Below are positions 25,836 to 35,267 of a stretch of DNA of 64,000 nucleotides, one piece after another. The stretch is from positions 20,712-84,711 of the forward strand of contig NZ_JONL01000009.1 of assembly GCF_000711735.1 (NCBI RefSeq), in the 5' to 3' direction. The notes beneath the pieces were generated by a model, which saw only the letters and a list, made by a program, of their open reading frames with translations, made no database searches and was not told where the DNA came from. The DNA comes from Maridesulfovibrio frigidus DSM 17176. Lineage in GTDB: Bacteria > Desulfobacterota > Desulfovibrionia > Desulfovibrionales > Desulfovibrionaceae. Both the position numbers and the translations under genes were made by a program. Within the stretch, counting starts at the first letter, position 1. Each line of letters begins with the position of its first letter.

Positions 25836-26936
25836 CTACTTCAAACCTTTTGCATTCAATTGATCTACAATAGAACGAGCTGCTTCTTTCGCAGCCTTTG
25901 ATAATGCATTTCTTTTTGCAACAATGGCAGAAGGTCCGAGGCCTGCAAACTGCACAGGACCTACAGAAGCGACCTTCTTAGGCAATCTTTTATTAATATT
26001 ATACACCTTAGCATTCACTGAAACATAAACTCTTTTCAATCCGCTTGTCGGATCAATATCAGCCATCCCTGCGTCTAATGTTCCAATTGCAAATAAAGGA
26101 ACTTCACAACGTCTTGCTCCTGCAATGGCAGCTTTGCGAGTTTTGCGGGAAAGCTCTGCCTGCATTGAAAATTCTTTTTTAATGACATCAGGTTCAACTC
26201 CGCCACATTCACTTACAATATCGCCATATTCAACAACTTCAAAACCGGCAGGAGACAAAACTTCATTCATTGCAGCATCAATATCTGCGGAGCTTGAAAT
26301 GGTGTATTTGAGTTTGTCTGCTTTTTGCTCAGAGCTTCCACCAGTTGTAGTTTTGGCCATGCTTTTCTTAGATTCGCCAGAAACCATGGTAGAACCGCCC
26401 ATCGAACCAGTTTCTTTACCTGAAGACATAGATTGCGCCTTAGCAACTTTAGTCACCTTTTTATCATAGGACTTAACTGAAGCTGTATCGCGAGCAACAA
26501 AAATAAAGGAGAACATACTTCCTTCGCCGGACGCCCCGCTACCTGCGGCGGAAGAAAGGCTAAGCTTGCTGTCAACAGCAACATCATTGATGAGAGCCTT
26601 AACCGCTACAGTATATTTTTCATTATCTTCATCGTTCCTTTCGTCTACAATGCTATGGCTGGCAATGTATTGATCAAGATTATCCGTAAAATCCTTTTCA
26701 ATTTTAAGATAAGCTTTATACTTTGCCGCGTTAAATGAAGAAGTATACTTCTTCCATGCATTCAGTAAGGCTTCCTGAGCAACCTTATCCTTAGATTCTG
26801 TTTTAATTTTTGAAGAAAAAACTCCACCCTCGTAATTGAGAGTAGCAACTCCTGTTACTGAAGTGCCAGCAAAAGCGGTAGAACACAGCATTAGCACGCA
26901 ACAAATCACCAGCATTATTGAAAAGACTTTCTTCAT
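25836..26936 (-). CDS. Exported LPP20/FlgT-like hypothetical protein
   Basis: A 366-residue protein with a signal peptide (MKKVFSIMLVICCVLMLCST, then AFAGTSVTG). The N-terminal domain (KDKVAQEALLNAWKKYTSSF) and the C-terminal PQ-type segment (AIVAKRNALSKAAKEAARSI) both show the 'A-x-x-x-A...A' helical pattern of LPP20/FlgT N-domains that pack beside CsgG folds. A Ser/Gly/Lys linker lies between residues 160 and 205. A short core near 215-300 includes SADIDAAMNEVLSPAGFEVV and VPLFAIGTLDAG. GGGGA lies 4 nt before ATG. It is the second gene of the leftward transcript starting at 28141. Function unknown. Confidence 0.58.
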   Translation of the reverse strand: MKKVFSIMLVICCVLMLCSTAFAGTSVTGVATLNYEGGVFSSKIKTESKDKVAQEALLNAWKKYTSSFNAAKYKAYLKIEKDFTDNLDQYIASHSIVDERNDEDNEKYTVAVKALINDVAVDSKLSLSSAAGSGASGEGSMFSFIFVARDTASVKSYDKKVTKVAKAQSMSSGKETGSMGGSTMVSGESKKSMAKTTTGGSSEQKADKLKYTISSSADIDAAMNEVLSPAGFEVVEYGDIVSECGGVEPDVIKKEFSMQAELSRKTRKAAIAGARRCEVPLFAIGTLDAGMADIDPTSGLKRVYVSVNAKVYNINKRLPKKVASVGPVQFAGLGPSAIVAKRNALSKAAKEAARSIVDQLNAKGLK

Positions 26937-26950
26937 TTGATCCCCGTTTA

Positions 26951-28141
26951 TCAGTATTTATTGATTTTTTGTTTCAGAGCTTGAAATTGGTCACCCGTAC
27001 ATGACCCTTCTGCACACTTCTTTAGCCAATCTGAATCACATATTTCGATTTGCTTTGTTGTCTTATCAAAAAGAACCAGCAAACTTTCAACAAAAGCAGA
27101 ACTATCCGCGACGGTTAACTGACCAGCAGGAACAATTTTAACCGCTCCGTTTTTAATTTTACTATTGACGACATCTCCAAGAGCAGACTCCACAATGAGC
27201 CGAACATAGCTTCCATATACCCACGACTCCCCTGTCCCATTTTCGTCTAATTTTACCTTTTTAAAGCCTCGAATAGCTATAGTGATAGGGTAATCTCCAT
27301 CTGGAACCGTAAGCTCGAAAACATCACCATTTGCAAAACGGCCAGCCATCTTATTACCTATGGCTTTTCCTTTCGTATAAGGGAGTATGCTCGTCTTCAA
27401 ATTCTTGGCGAAAAAAGAACTAAACTGTTGGGCTACAAAAATTTTAAAGGCTTCTTCTCGATCATTCGGGAAATTCTTTACAACAAACTCATTGGCCTTC
27501 GCCTCTAAAACCACGTCTTCAACCTTAAAAGTTAAATTCGAGGCACTGGATTTAACTTCTGCGTCTGTTAAAAGGCTGCATAAAGAATCAAGAAAATTAA
27601 CTCCCGCAATGTCAGACAAGTAAAGTTTTTTAAATATTTCGAGCTTATGTTCCTCAGAAGGAATCCCAGAAGTACAATCGGTAACCCTGACGCCAAATGG
27701 ATAGCTGGCCACAACCTCCATTTTGATAAAATCAAAAAATAATATCTGCCCATGTAAGTTATAGACAGCTTTAATCAACCCCTCTTCAAGTGTTTCAACG
27801 GCTACATCCTCCCAATCCAAAGCAATAGCCATTGCCAAACCTTCACCACTGTCCAGCTGTCCCAATTCACCAGTAATAATTTCAATATTTTTGCTGTCAG
27901 TCTTCTGCATTATTTCGGAAAGCATCTTTTCAACAAGTGGTCTGCCTTCTGCATTATTAAGATTGTAGATTTGATCACTGTATTTATACTGACTCTTTAT
28001 ATCTGCATGCTCTCCAAGAAAGGCAAAACCAGAATAAAGAACTCTTTCTTTCACAGCATGAGCTTCAACAATATTTAGTACTGAAAATAGACCTAAAACT
28101 AAAAGCACGAATATAATTCGCGCGGTATCTTTTGCTTTCAT
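26951..28141 (-). CDS. Exported hypothetical protein, 396 aa
   Basis: A signal peptide (IIFVLLVLGLFSVLNIVEAH) leads a 396-residue protein. The region VKERVLYSGFAFLGEHADIK, then SQYKYSDQIYNL, suggests a beta-rich start of the CsgG/TolB-like type. A central helical stretch spans about 215-260. Four cysteines near the C-terminus (ICDSDWLKKCAEGSCTGDQF) may form disulfides. I cannot name the family. It is the first gene of the leftward cluster; AGGA lies 11 nt before ATG. Confidence 0.55.
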   Translation of the reverse strand: MKAKDTARIIFVLLVLGLFSVLNIVEAHAVKERVLYSGFAFLGEHADIKSQYKYSDQIYNLNNAEGRPLVEKMLSEIMQKTDSKNIEIITGELGQLDSGEGLAMAIALDWEDVAVETLEEGLIKAVYNLHGQILFFDFIKMEVVASYPFGVRVTDCTSGIPSEEHKLEIFKKLYLSDIAGVNFLDSLCSLLTDAEVKSSASNLTFKVEDVVLEAKANEFVVKNFPNDREEAFKIFVAQQFSSFFAKNLKTSILPYTKGKAIGNKMAGRFANGDVFELTVPDGDYPITIAIRGFKKVKLDENGTGESWVYGSYVRLIVESALGDVVNSKIKNGAVKIVPAGQLTVADSSAFVESLLVLFDKTTKQIEICDSDWLKKCAEGSCTGDQFQALKQKINKY

Positions 28142-28828
28142 TTTGTGCGTGTTCCTTTTAAAAGTGCAGTCATTAGATCTATTATTAGGGAAGTATCATA
28201 CAATTGAGCCTCGAAACTTCTATACTAAATATACTGTGCAATCAATAGAAAATTATGATTAGACCTATAAGGCGCAAATATCTTTTAAAATTAGTTTTTT
28301 TTAAGATATAATTTTAATCTATGAGCCAATAAATTTACACAAATAAACCGAATAGTCGGCTTTAAGTGAAATTTTCAAAAGTAAAATTTATATGAGGGAG
28401 ATTGAAATTACGGAGGAGTGTAGCAAAATATATTTTCACCAGATAAGACTATTAACATAGGCCAAAGAGACAACCATACTCATGATAATTAACTCATCCT
28501 AGTAGCACAATTCTCGAGGTAGAAATAAAATAGAGCAGTTTAACAAGTAGTGCGTTTACGATAAACTTGTTTTATCTACTTTTTCAGAGAATTAGAACAA
28601 TACATACTGCCCCAAATGAGATTCGCAGAGCTCACTCCAGCTTCGAAAACGCACAAAAAATCGCAATCCCAAATAAGGAATCACGTTTTTTTGTGGTAAA
28701 GATCCACTCCAATGTGGATATATCTTTTGAGCGAAGAGAATCCGATGGGTGTTGATTTGCGAGTTTATCATACTCCATACCGACTTGAGGCTATGGATTT
28801 ATTGTACGCTATTTACAACTACAACTAG
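28142..28828. other. 690-bp spacer between the two leftward clusters
   Basis: AT-rich. It should contain the promoter of the exported-protein cluster that begins at 28141, but I cannot pick a convincing -35/-10 pair. A 62-codon plus-strand reading frame at 28567-28755 has no family likeness and is rejected. I see no terminator stem for the giant-protein operon just past 28829. Confidence 0.5.
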
Positions 28829-29266
28829 CTATAATGTAGTCAACAGCTTAACCCGAGCCTTAAATCGCAAAGAAATAGGCTTAGATGAATATTTATTCCA
28901 GAAAAGCAAATAGTGGTTGCCCCCCTTGCGGATGTTGGTTTTGAGGGCAAGTGAACCGTCAACTCGGGTCATCATTAGCGGATCACTGATTTTTGGAAAT
29001 TTTTTCATCTGAGCTTCATCAAGCATCAGGAATAAGATCGGTCCTTTGGTGGTCACTCCTACGGTCAACTCCACGTTATCGGACATATTGCGAAGACGAC
29101 CCACGGACCATTTTCCCGGGGACACAGTCACATCTGAACTAACCGTCTTTTGATTTGCCTGAAGATCATCCTCTGCCCATACAGGGCAAGTTGCACCAAC
29201 ACTGGATAACACTATTACAGTTAGGGCTATCGTCATTAATTTATATAACTTATCTGATGAAATCAT
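28829..29266 (-). CDS. Small exported beta-rich protein, end of giant-protein operon
   Basis: About 145 residues: a signal peptide (LYKLMTIALTVIVLSSVGAT, ending CPVWA-E) and a single compact domain with alternating hydrophobic strands (NVELTVGVTTKGPILFLMLD, NHYLLFWNKYSSKPISLRFK). I recognise no family; it looks like an Ig- or jelly-roll-type periplasmic domain. ATG 29266 has GGAG 5 nt upstream. It follows the SecA-like gene by about 20 bp and ends the operon. It could be a periplasmic chaperone or cap for the exported giant. Confidence 0.55.
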   Translation of the reverse strand: MISSDKLYKLMTIALTVIVLSSVGATCPVWAEDDLQANQKTVSSDVTVSPGKWSVGRLRNMSDNVELTVGVTTKGPILFLMLDEAQMKKFPKISDPLMMTRVDGSLALKTNIRKGGNHYLLFWNKYSSKPISLRFKARVKLLTTL

Positions 29267-29288
29267 TTCTACTCCAATTATTCTCATT

Positions 29289-31268
29289 TTAAGCTCCCGG
29301 CAAGGAAAGACTTTTTTCTAACCAGTCATCATTGCGCAAAATAGCAAGCCTCTGCGCTGCGGATCTTTGCTCTGAAATACTTTGGAGCAAACCTACGATG
29401 CGTTGCAAAATATATGTTCCGCCCTTTTTATTCGACGAACAGCACTTTTTCAGAATCATAATTATGAAACGAGGCAGTATCCTAGTAAAAAGGACATCTT
29501 CTAAAGAGCCATAAATAAGTACGCAGCCAGGATCGCCCTGCCTGCCGGAACGTCCGAAAAGTTGTCTATCAACCCTTGCACTATCCTGTGGTTCCACAGA
29601 AATAACGCAAAGTCCGCCAAGCTCTACAACTCCATCCTGCAACTTAATATCTGTTCCTCGCCCAGCCATGTTTGTAGCAATAGTAACGGCTCCCTGCCTG
29701 CCACCATCAGCAACAATTCGGGCTTCCTCGCTATGGCGGACAGCATTTAGTACCTCACAGCAAATACCCGCTTCCTCAAACATTGTAGCGAGCAATTCAC
29801 TCATATGAACAGTTCTAGTTCCTATAAGAATCGGCTGCCCGGTAGTATGAAGTTTCGCAACATCTTTAACTATGGCTTTCAATTTTTCGTCAGCAGTGAG
29901 GTAAAATCTCCAAGGTAATTCTTTGCGAATGATAGGTCTATGAGTCGGGATCTGCACAAAAGGCATATGATATACTCTCCAAAATTCAGGACCTGCTTCT
30001 TTGACAGTACCGCTCATACCTCCAATTTTTGGAAAAAGGCGGAAAAATCTTTGATAACTCATCTTGGCAAGAGTCTTTGTGGGCGGAGAAATATCGACTT
30101 CTTCTTTAGCTTCTAGGGCTTGATGTAATCCTATTCCTAGATTTTTGTGGGGTGTGAGTCTTCCGGTAAGGGTATCAAGGAGTACTATTTTTCCATCCAG
30201 CACAACATAATGCTCATCTTGCAAATACATTTCCCTAGATTGTAAAGCCAGAGTAAGCAGTTCACGACTACGTTCACTACCTTGCCAAATTTTAGGCAGA
30301 GATGCGGCTATAAACTTTATCTGTTTCTCCCCTTGAGGAGTCCAAAAAATTTCACGGTACTGCCAGTTTATTTTATAATGAACATCTTTCTCAAGCCCCT
30401 TTGCTCCTTCCCAAGCGGCAAGGGTCGCACCCTCTAATGAAATATTTTCCCTCGGGGCTGATAATATCAGCGGGGTCACAGCCTCATCAACGAGAACACT
30501 ATCCGCCTCGTCAATAATAACTGCGTAAAGCCCGCGCAAAGCCAATCCGTCTTTTCCCGACCGTTCAGGCATAAGAGTATGAACGATAGCTCGTCCCAAA
30601 TCATTAGCTTTGTCTCCAACCTTAATACGATCCCTAAGATAATCACCAAGAAGCTCCTTTCCTGTTGTATAAACAACATCCGGCAAATAAGACTTTGCCC
30701 GTTCAGGATGCGGAGTCTCTCCTGTCACAAAACCTACCCGCAATCCACACTCTATAAAAAGCGGAGTCATTTCTTCAGCATCGCGCTCGGCTAGATAATC
30801 ATTTGAGGTCAAAACATGTACTGGTTTTCCAGCAGAGCTCATAAGAACAGCAGCGACAGCCGAGGCCAAACTTTTGCCTTCACCGGTTGCCATTTCCGCT
30901 AAACCACCATCATGTATTACAAGTGCTCCCAGAAGCTGTACGGGGTAAGGACGCAACCCAACAGAACGAAAACTTAGTTCACAAACAAGAGTTAATATAT
31001 CATCTAAAATCTGGCAACCAACACTGCCGTTTTCTCGATACTCAATGCGCATATGACTAAGCCTACTTCTCAATTCATCAGCGCGCACATCTTGTAATTC
31101 CAGTGAGCTGGCAACAACCAGTTCTGCTCGTTTTAAAAGTTCAGGCACTGAGAATTCTTTCTCTGCAAGATGCCTCTTCACCCCATGAATCAAACCATCC
31201 ATTCCCCTATGAACCTTTCGAGGAATGGGCACTTGTACTTTGAATCTATCTTCAAACGGTAAACTCAT
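29289..31268 (-). CDS. SecA-like ATPase lacking the C-terminal tail
   Basis: A 659-residue SecA paralogue. Motifs: the RPYPVQLLGALVIHDGGLAE segment followed by Walker A ATGEGKS (127-133), DVVYTTGKELLGDYLRD, Walker B YAVIIDEADSVLVDE (about 250), GGMSGTVKEAG, ATNMAGRGTDIKL and QLFGRSGRQGDPG. The preprotein-crosslinking insert and nucleotide-binding domain 2 are present. The scaffold and wing region is short and there is no C-terminal zinc tail (CxC...), against about 850-900 residues in housekeeping SecA. ATGA overlap with the preceding protease-HlyD gene couples the two. It is embedded in the giant-protein operon, so I infer a dedicated translocation motor. It could equally serve as a chaperone-like ATPase. 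Confidence 0.85.
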   Translation of the reverse strand: MSLPFEDRFKVQVPIPRKVHRGMDGLIHGVKRHLAEKEFSVPELLKRAELVVASSLELQDVRADELRSRLSHMRIEYRENGSVGCQILDDILTLVCELSFRSVGLRPYPVQLLGALVIHDGGLAEMATGEGKSLASAVAAVLMSSAGKPVHVLTSNDYLAERDAEEMTPLFIECGLRVGFVTGETPHPERAKSYLPDVVYTTGKELLGDYLRDRIKVGDKANDLGRAIVHTLMPERSGKDGLALRGLYAVIIDEADSVLVDEAVTPLILSAPRENISLEGATLAAWEGAKGLEKDVHYKINWQYREIFWTPQGEKQIKFIAASLPKIWQGSERSRELLTLALQSREMYLQDEHYVVLDGKIVLLDTLTGRLTPHKNLGIGLHQALEAKEEVDISPPTKTLAKMSYQRFFRLFPKIGGMSGTVKEAGPEFWRVYHMPFVQIPTHRPIIRKELPWRFYLTADEKLKAIVKDVAKLHTTGQPILIGTRTVHMSELLATMFEEAGICCEVLNAVRHSEEARIVADGGRQGAVTIATNMAGRGTDIKLQDGVVELGGLCVISVEPQDSARVDRQLFGRSGRQGDPGCVLIYGSLEDVLFTRILPRFIIMILKKCCSSNKKGGTYILQRIVGLLQSISEQRSAAQRLAILRNDDWLEKSLSLPGA

Positions 31269-33412
31269 AACTGATATCTCTTCTGCATGAACTGCCTGAA
31301 ATACAGAACAAACCTTACGGCAAGAGAGCGAGGAGCCATCTCAATACAAACGCTTCCTGTTCGTCCACCCGGAACACTGACTCCCTTAAACATATCTAAA
31401 TCGGTCTTGAGTAAATAAAAAGGCTCAGCGGCAAGCAACCCTGAATTATCCGCAGAAGAAAGAGGAATATCTCCACCGCCACGCCAACCGAGCGCAACTG
31501 AAGGAAGTTCTTCATGGTAATGAGCTTGTAAATCCCAACTGAAAGCAGCTATATTTTGCAAACCTGCTCCCTTTACATGAACCTCCATCCCCTTTATTTT
31601 CCCGTCAAAAAGAGTCGAAGCATCTTCCTGAGAAATCACGGCCATAAAATGAAACTCATCTTCAGAAACAATACGTCCGAAATCATGTCCCTTTGCCACC
31701 CACTGCCCTTGTAATTTTTCGGCATCAGGAAGAATCCACAGCCCGTCTTGATCAGCACAAATGGTTAACCCGCTCTTGCGCGTTTCAAGCTGTGTTAGCA
31801 ATTGAAGAAGCGCCTCCCTGCGTTTATGAACCGGATCTCTATCCAATCCCATTCGGCTTAGAGTCTGTTGTCTGAGAATTGAAATTTGACGCAGTTGCGC
31901 TTTCGCCTTGCGTATTTCGAAATCAAGGGTCGGATTATTCTGTATTAGCAGCACCTGCCCTTTAAAAACTATGGCTCCCGGATCAGCTTTAAACTCATCA
32001 ACAGCGCCGGCAACTTCAGCTATAACATTATTTATATCACGTGATTCAACAACACCAGGGGCCACAATGTCATACGGTAACGGTACAAGAAAAATAAAGA
32101 TCGCAACTACACCAAAAACTACTCCTGATTTAAGTAACACCCAGCCCCGAACACCTCGTAATGAAGGACTTCTAAATAAATATTTGATGAAATTAATTAT
32201 AGGTTTGAGGAAACTGGATATAACCATCGCCCCCCCTACCAAAAGACCAATAATAAAATAATTATCCGCTAAAAACATACTGATACCGAGAACTAAAAAG
32301 ACCTTATAAATTGAACTCGCCACCCCGTAAAAAGCCAGCCAGAACCCTTCCTGCGAACTCCTATTTTTGAATCGAACACCACGTACACTGAATAAATATT
32401 TTTCACTGAGTTGCAGAATGTGTTCCCGGCTGCGTTGATAAATGTTGGGCATCTCCAGCAAATCTACTAAAATATAGTAACCATCAAAGCGCATGAGCGG
32501 ATTGGCATTAAAGAGCAAAGTGGAAACCGTTGCTGTAAACATCATATTGAAAGCAATGGTATGCACAATACCCGGCGGGGACCATGCCCAGATCATACAG
32601 CAAATCGACCCCATAAAGAGTTCAACTAGAATCCCTGCGGAGCTAACTAAAACACGCTGCCATTTGCTACCCATGGACCAAGAAGAAGTAGCGTCCACAT
32701 ATGGCAAGGGGGCAAAGAACAGAAACATTATGCCAACTGAAGTAACATTTCCGCCAAACCTTTTACACATGGCGGCATGCCCTGTTTCATGAAAAATTTT
32801 GAGGAGAACTAGGCCCGCATATAAGGGCAGTATATTACTCGGGGCAAGGATAGAGGACGCGCTGTAACCTATTTCACTCGCATTTTGGAGCGCCACAAAT
32901 ATTCCGCAGAGCACCACCACGAACCAAATCAATGCTCCGAAGAGACTGATCAGAACATTCCAGAGCGGACTAAGATAAGTAAGCAACTTTTCCGGGTTAA
33001 AAAGACCAAAACGAATAAATAGAATGTTCATCCATTTTTGGCGTCTAGCTTTGCGCTCTTTTTCATCACCTTGATCAAAAAGTTTCTGAGTATCCACTTC
33101 TTCATCAAAATGAATAAGGTTGGCTTGAGAAAGCTCCACCAGCAAGGAAATAACATCTTCCTGTCCCGGCCCGAATTCAGGGTCGTCCTCAAGAGCTTTA
33201 AGCCATACTTCTTCAATGGTCTTATTAAAATCAAGCCTAGTAAGAAAATCATAATATGCAGGAGTCAAACGGAAAAAATTTCCTGTATATGGATCATGAA
33301 CAACGTACCAGTCTTCCCCGCGGTAATGCTGCCTGCGGACGCCTACAGTTGCTCGCAAGGCTGCTCGAACATTCGCAACTCTATGCCAATTTTCACTAAA
33401 TGTTTTACCCAT
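31265..33412 (-). CDS. PqqD-like region, M50 metalloprotease and HlyD adaptor fusion
   Basis: A 715-residue membrane protein. The N-terminal 100 residues (WYVVHDPYTGNFFRLTPAYY, DFLTRLDFNKTIEEVW) resemble PqqD-type peptide-binding domains. Transmembrane helices follow from about 147, with the M50 zinc site HETGH at 208-212 and the matching NPLMRFDGYYIL at 304-315; a further membrane region runs to about 430. From about 440 there is a membrane-fusion/HlyD-like segment (YDIVAPGVVESRDINNVIAE, AKAQLRQISILRQQTLSRMG). Similar fusions are known as efflux adaptors of site-2-protease type. It overlaps the SecA-like gene by ATGA and starts about 7 bp after the GAF-HlyD gene. It may recognise, cleave or hand over the exported protein at the inner membrane. 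Confidence 0.82.
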   Translation of the reverse strand: MGKTFSENWHRVANVRAALRATVGVRRQHYRGEDWYVVHDPYTGNFFRLTPAYYDFLTRLDFNKTIEEVWLKALEDDPEFGPGQEDVISLLVELSQANLIHFDEEVDTQKLFDQGDEKERKARRQKWMNILFIRFGLFNPEKLLTYLSPLWNVLISLFGALIWFVVVLCGIFVALQNASEIGYSASSILAPSNILPLYAGLVLLKIFHETGHAAMCKRFGGNVTSVGIMFLFFAPLPYVDATSSWSMGSKWQRVLVSSAGILVELFMGSICCMIWAWSPPGIVHTIAFNMMFTATVSTLLFNANPLMRFDGYYILVDLLEMPNIYQRSREHILQLSEKYLFSVRGVRFKNRSSQEGFWLAFYGVASSIYKVFLVLGISMFLADNYFIIGLLVGGAMVISSFLKPIINFIKYLFRSPSLRGVRGWVLLKSGVVFGVVAIFIFLVPLPYDIVAPGVVESRDINNVIAEVAGAVDEFKADPGAIVFKGQVLLIQNNPTLDFEIRKAKAQLRQISILRQQTLSRMGLDRDPVHKRREALLQLLTQLETRKSGLTICADQDGLWILPDAEKLQGQWVAKGHDFGRIVSEDEFHFMAVISQEDASTLFDGKIKGMEVHVKGAGLQNIAAFSWDLQAHYHEELPSVALGWRGGGDIPLSSADNSGLLAAEPFYLLKTDLDMFKGVSVPGGRTGSVCIEMAPRSLAVRFVLYFRQFMQKRYQL

Positions 33413-33418
33413 GATGCA

Positions 33419-35227
33419 CTAAATCCAAAACTGCAAACGCAGGTAATCGATAGCTTCGTGAGTCAAAATCCACCAAGGAGTGCGCATACCCACATCAAAT
33501 TTAGCAACTCCGCTCATGCCCGGACGCCACCAGTTAAGACGTTCATCTTCTAAACGGCCGCGAACAACAAAAACATTGGCCCCCTTTTCCACTCGGGCCA
33601 ACGGGACTATTTTTTCGACTTGAACCATATATTTTTGGTCGGGACTACCGACAAACGAAATTTCAGCAGGAGCACCTAACTTAATTTCATCAATATCGCG
33701 TTCCTCAACACTAATTTCAACATGCAACCTTTCCAGAGATGCGACAGTCATCAACACTTCCCCCTGACGGACTGGAGCTCCAATGCGCGTTCGCAAATCT
33801 CCTTCTGCAACTACTCCGTCAAAAGGAGCTAAGACTTTGGCTTGTTTCAAATAAAATGAAATACGCTCTATTTCCGTAAGGACTTCGTCCTCCATCGCTC
33901 TGGCAATACGCATTTCGGCTAGAGATTTAGATGCGCGAGCTTTCTCTCCTTCGTGACGATGCCGGGCCAATTTTGCAACAGCTTCTGACTGGTCCAAAAA
34001 CAGTTCCCGTGTATCCAGCTCCACCAAAAGATCTCCGATCTTAACCACATCTCCAGGTTCAACAGGAGCGGAGTCAATATAACCATCCACGGGAGCAGTT
34101 ACATGCAATGAATTATCAGCTTTAAGAATGAACGAACCATCCACCGAATACGGCCAAACTCCCAAAAATAAATATGCTGCTACGACCAGAGCAGTAACTA
34201 TTGTGACCTTCTTAACCGTACCTTCGGCACCTGTGGCTTTTTGAGCTGATTCGGTAACTTTGCGCCAGATTCTAGAGCCAAGCCACTGATCTTGTTCTTC
34301 AAGACGATATAGCCAAAGCGATGTCTGCTCCAAAAGCAATCTTAAACGCCATACTTCATCTTCACTAAAAGAGGTTCCTTCACGTTCACAGGTCATAACC
34401 CCGACAACCTTCCCGTTTCTGCGGATTGGAAGTGACAATATATTACCTACACGTCTTACGCTGGCATATGTATCATGGGATCTTACAGCCGTATTACGCT
34501 TCCCCTGAACAGGCCAGATTATTTCAGCCTCCTGCCATGCACATTCCTCCATGGCAGATTCTAATTCCCATACAGCTTTGGCATGTTCTTCAAACGATTC
34601 AAGATTACTGATGGTTTTAACCTTAACATGTTTCCCACTTGTCCAACCAAGACTGACCTGATCGCACCTGAAAAGAGATGCACAAGAGTTACAAAGGCGC
34701 ATTGCTGCAAGCTTAAACCTTTCATCGCCGGCAACATCTCCAACAAGCTGAAAGAGCTCGCCCATAAAAACAACATCATTGCGAGCTTGCTTAAACTGAC
34801 GCGAAATCTGAAAAAATGAAGGGATAGCTGCAACTAAAAGCAGAGTGGAGAACTCCGGCAATGTAGCTACTTCCGGCGGAAGACTAGCCAATAAAACAGG
34901 AGCACTTTCCTGAGGTCCGACATCCACTCGCACGGCAACGACAACTTCATTACCGATCCGTCCGGTGGAAATACTATCTCTTAAAGTTGTAGCTGCCAGT
35001 GTTGCCAGCCCCTCAGTCATAGGCCAGCCTTTTTCCGGCGGAACCCAGGAATGAGCAACTTTCCAGCATTCTCCGACTGTCCCCACCAACATAGCCTTAT
35101 CAGCCCTGCAAAGGGCCGCAAACTGGCGAACAAACTGTGACCAGAAAGTTTTTACATCTGTCCCTGAGCGAGTCAGTTCAGAAAGAGAGTCCACGAACTC
35201 TCGCAATTCCTGTGTTACTTTTGCCAT
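33419..35227 (-). CDS. GAF-domain and HlyD adaptor fusion
   Basis: A 602-residue protein. The cytoplasmic N-terminal part (1-330) carries GAF-like regions: ALCRADKAMLVGTVGECWKV, ASLFRCDQVSLGW, and NILSLPIRRNGKVVGVMTCE. One membrane helix (about 340-362, VTIVTALVVAAYLFLG) leads to a periplasmic HlyD part with a lipoyl-like half (LHVTAPVDGYIDSAPVEPGD), a coiled coil (about 415-470), a second half (AKVLAPFDGVVAEGDL) and a beta-barrel (LHVEISVEERDIDEIKLGAP). The GAF part suggests that adaptor function responds to a small ligand or partner. Downstream comes the M50-HlyD gene at 6 bp. Intact. Confidence 0.82.
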   Translation of the reverse strand: MAKVTQELREFVDSLSELTRSGTDVKTFWSQFVRQFAALCRADKAMLVGTVGECWKVAHSWVPPEKGWPMTEGLATLAATTLRDSISTGRIGNEVVVAVRVDVGPQESAPVLLASLPPEVATLPEFSTLLLVAAIPSFFQISRQFKQARNDVVFMGELFQLVGDVAGDERFKLAAMRLCNSCASLFRCDQVSLGWTSGKHVKVKTISNLESFEEHAKAVWELESAMEECAWQEAEIIWPVQGKRNTAVRSHDTYASVRRVGNILSLPIRRNGKVVGVMTCEREGTSFSEDEVWRLRLLLEQTSLWLYRLEEQDQWLGSRIWRKVTESAQKATGAEGTVKKVTIVTALVVAAYLFLGVWPYSVDGSFILKADNSLHVTAPVDGYIDSAPVEPGDVVKIGDLLVELDTRELFLDQSEAVAKLARHRHEGEKARASKSLAEMRIARAMEDEVLTEIERISFYLKQAKVLAPFDGVVAEGDLRTRIGAPVRQGEVLMTVASLERLHVEISVEERDIDEIKLGAPAEISFVGSPDQKYMVQVEKIVPLARVEKGANVFVVRGRLEDERLNWWRPGMSGVAKFDVGMRTPWWILTHEAIDYLRLQFWI

Positions 35228-35267
35228 TTGAAGCCTATGTTTGATTCATTCAATTTATACGATAAAC

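Noticed and set aside
28567-28755. A 62-codon plus-strand open frame in the spacer between clusters
   Set aside because: No Shine-Dalgarno, no signal or domain pattern, and AT-rich composition like non-coding sequence.
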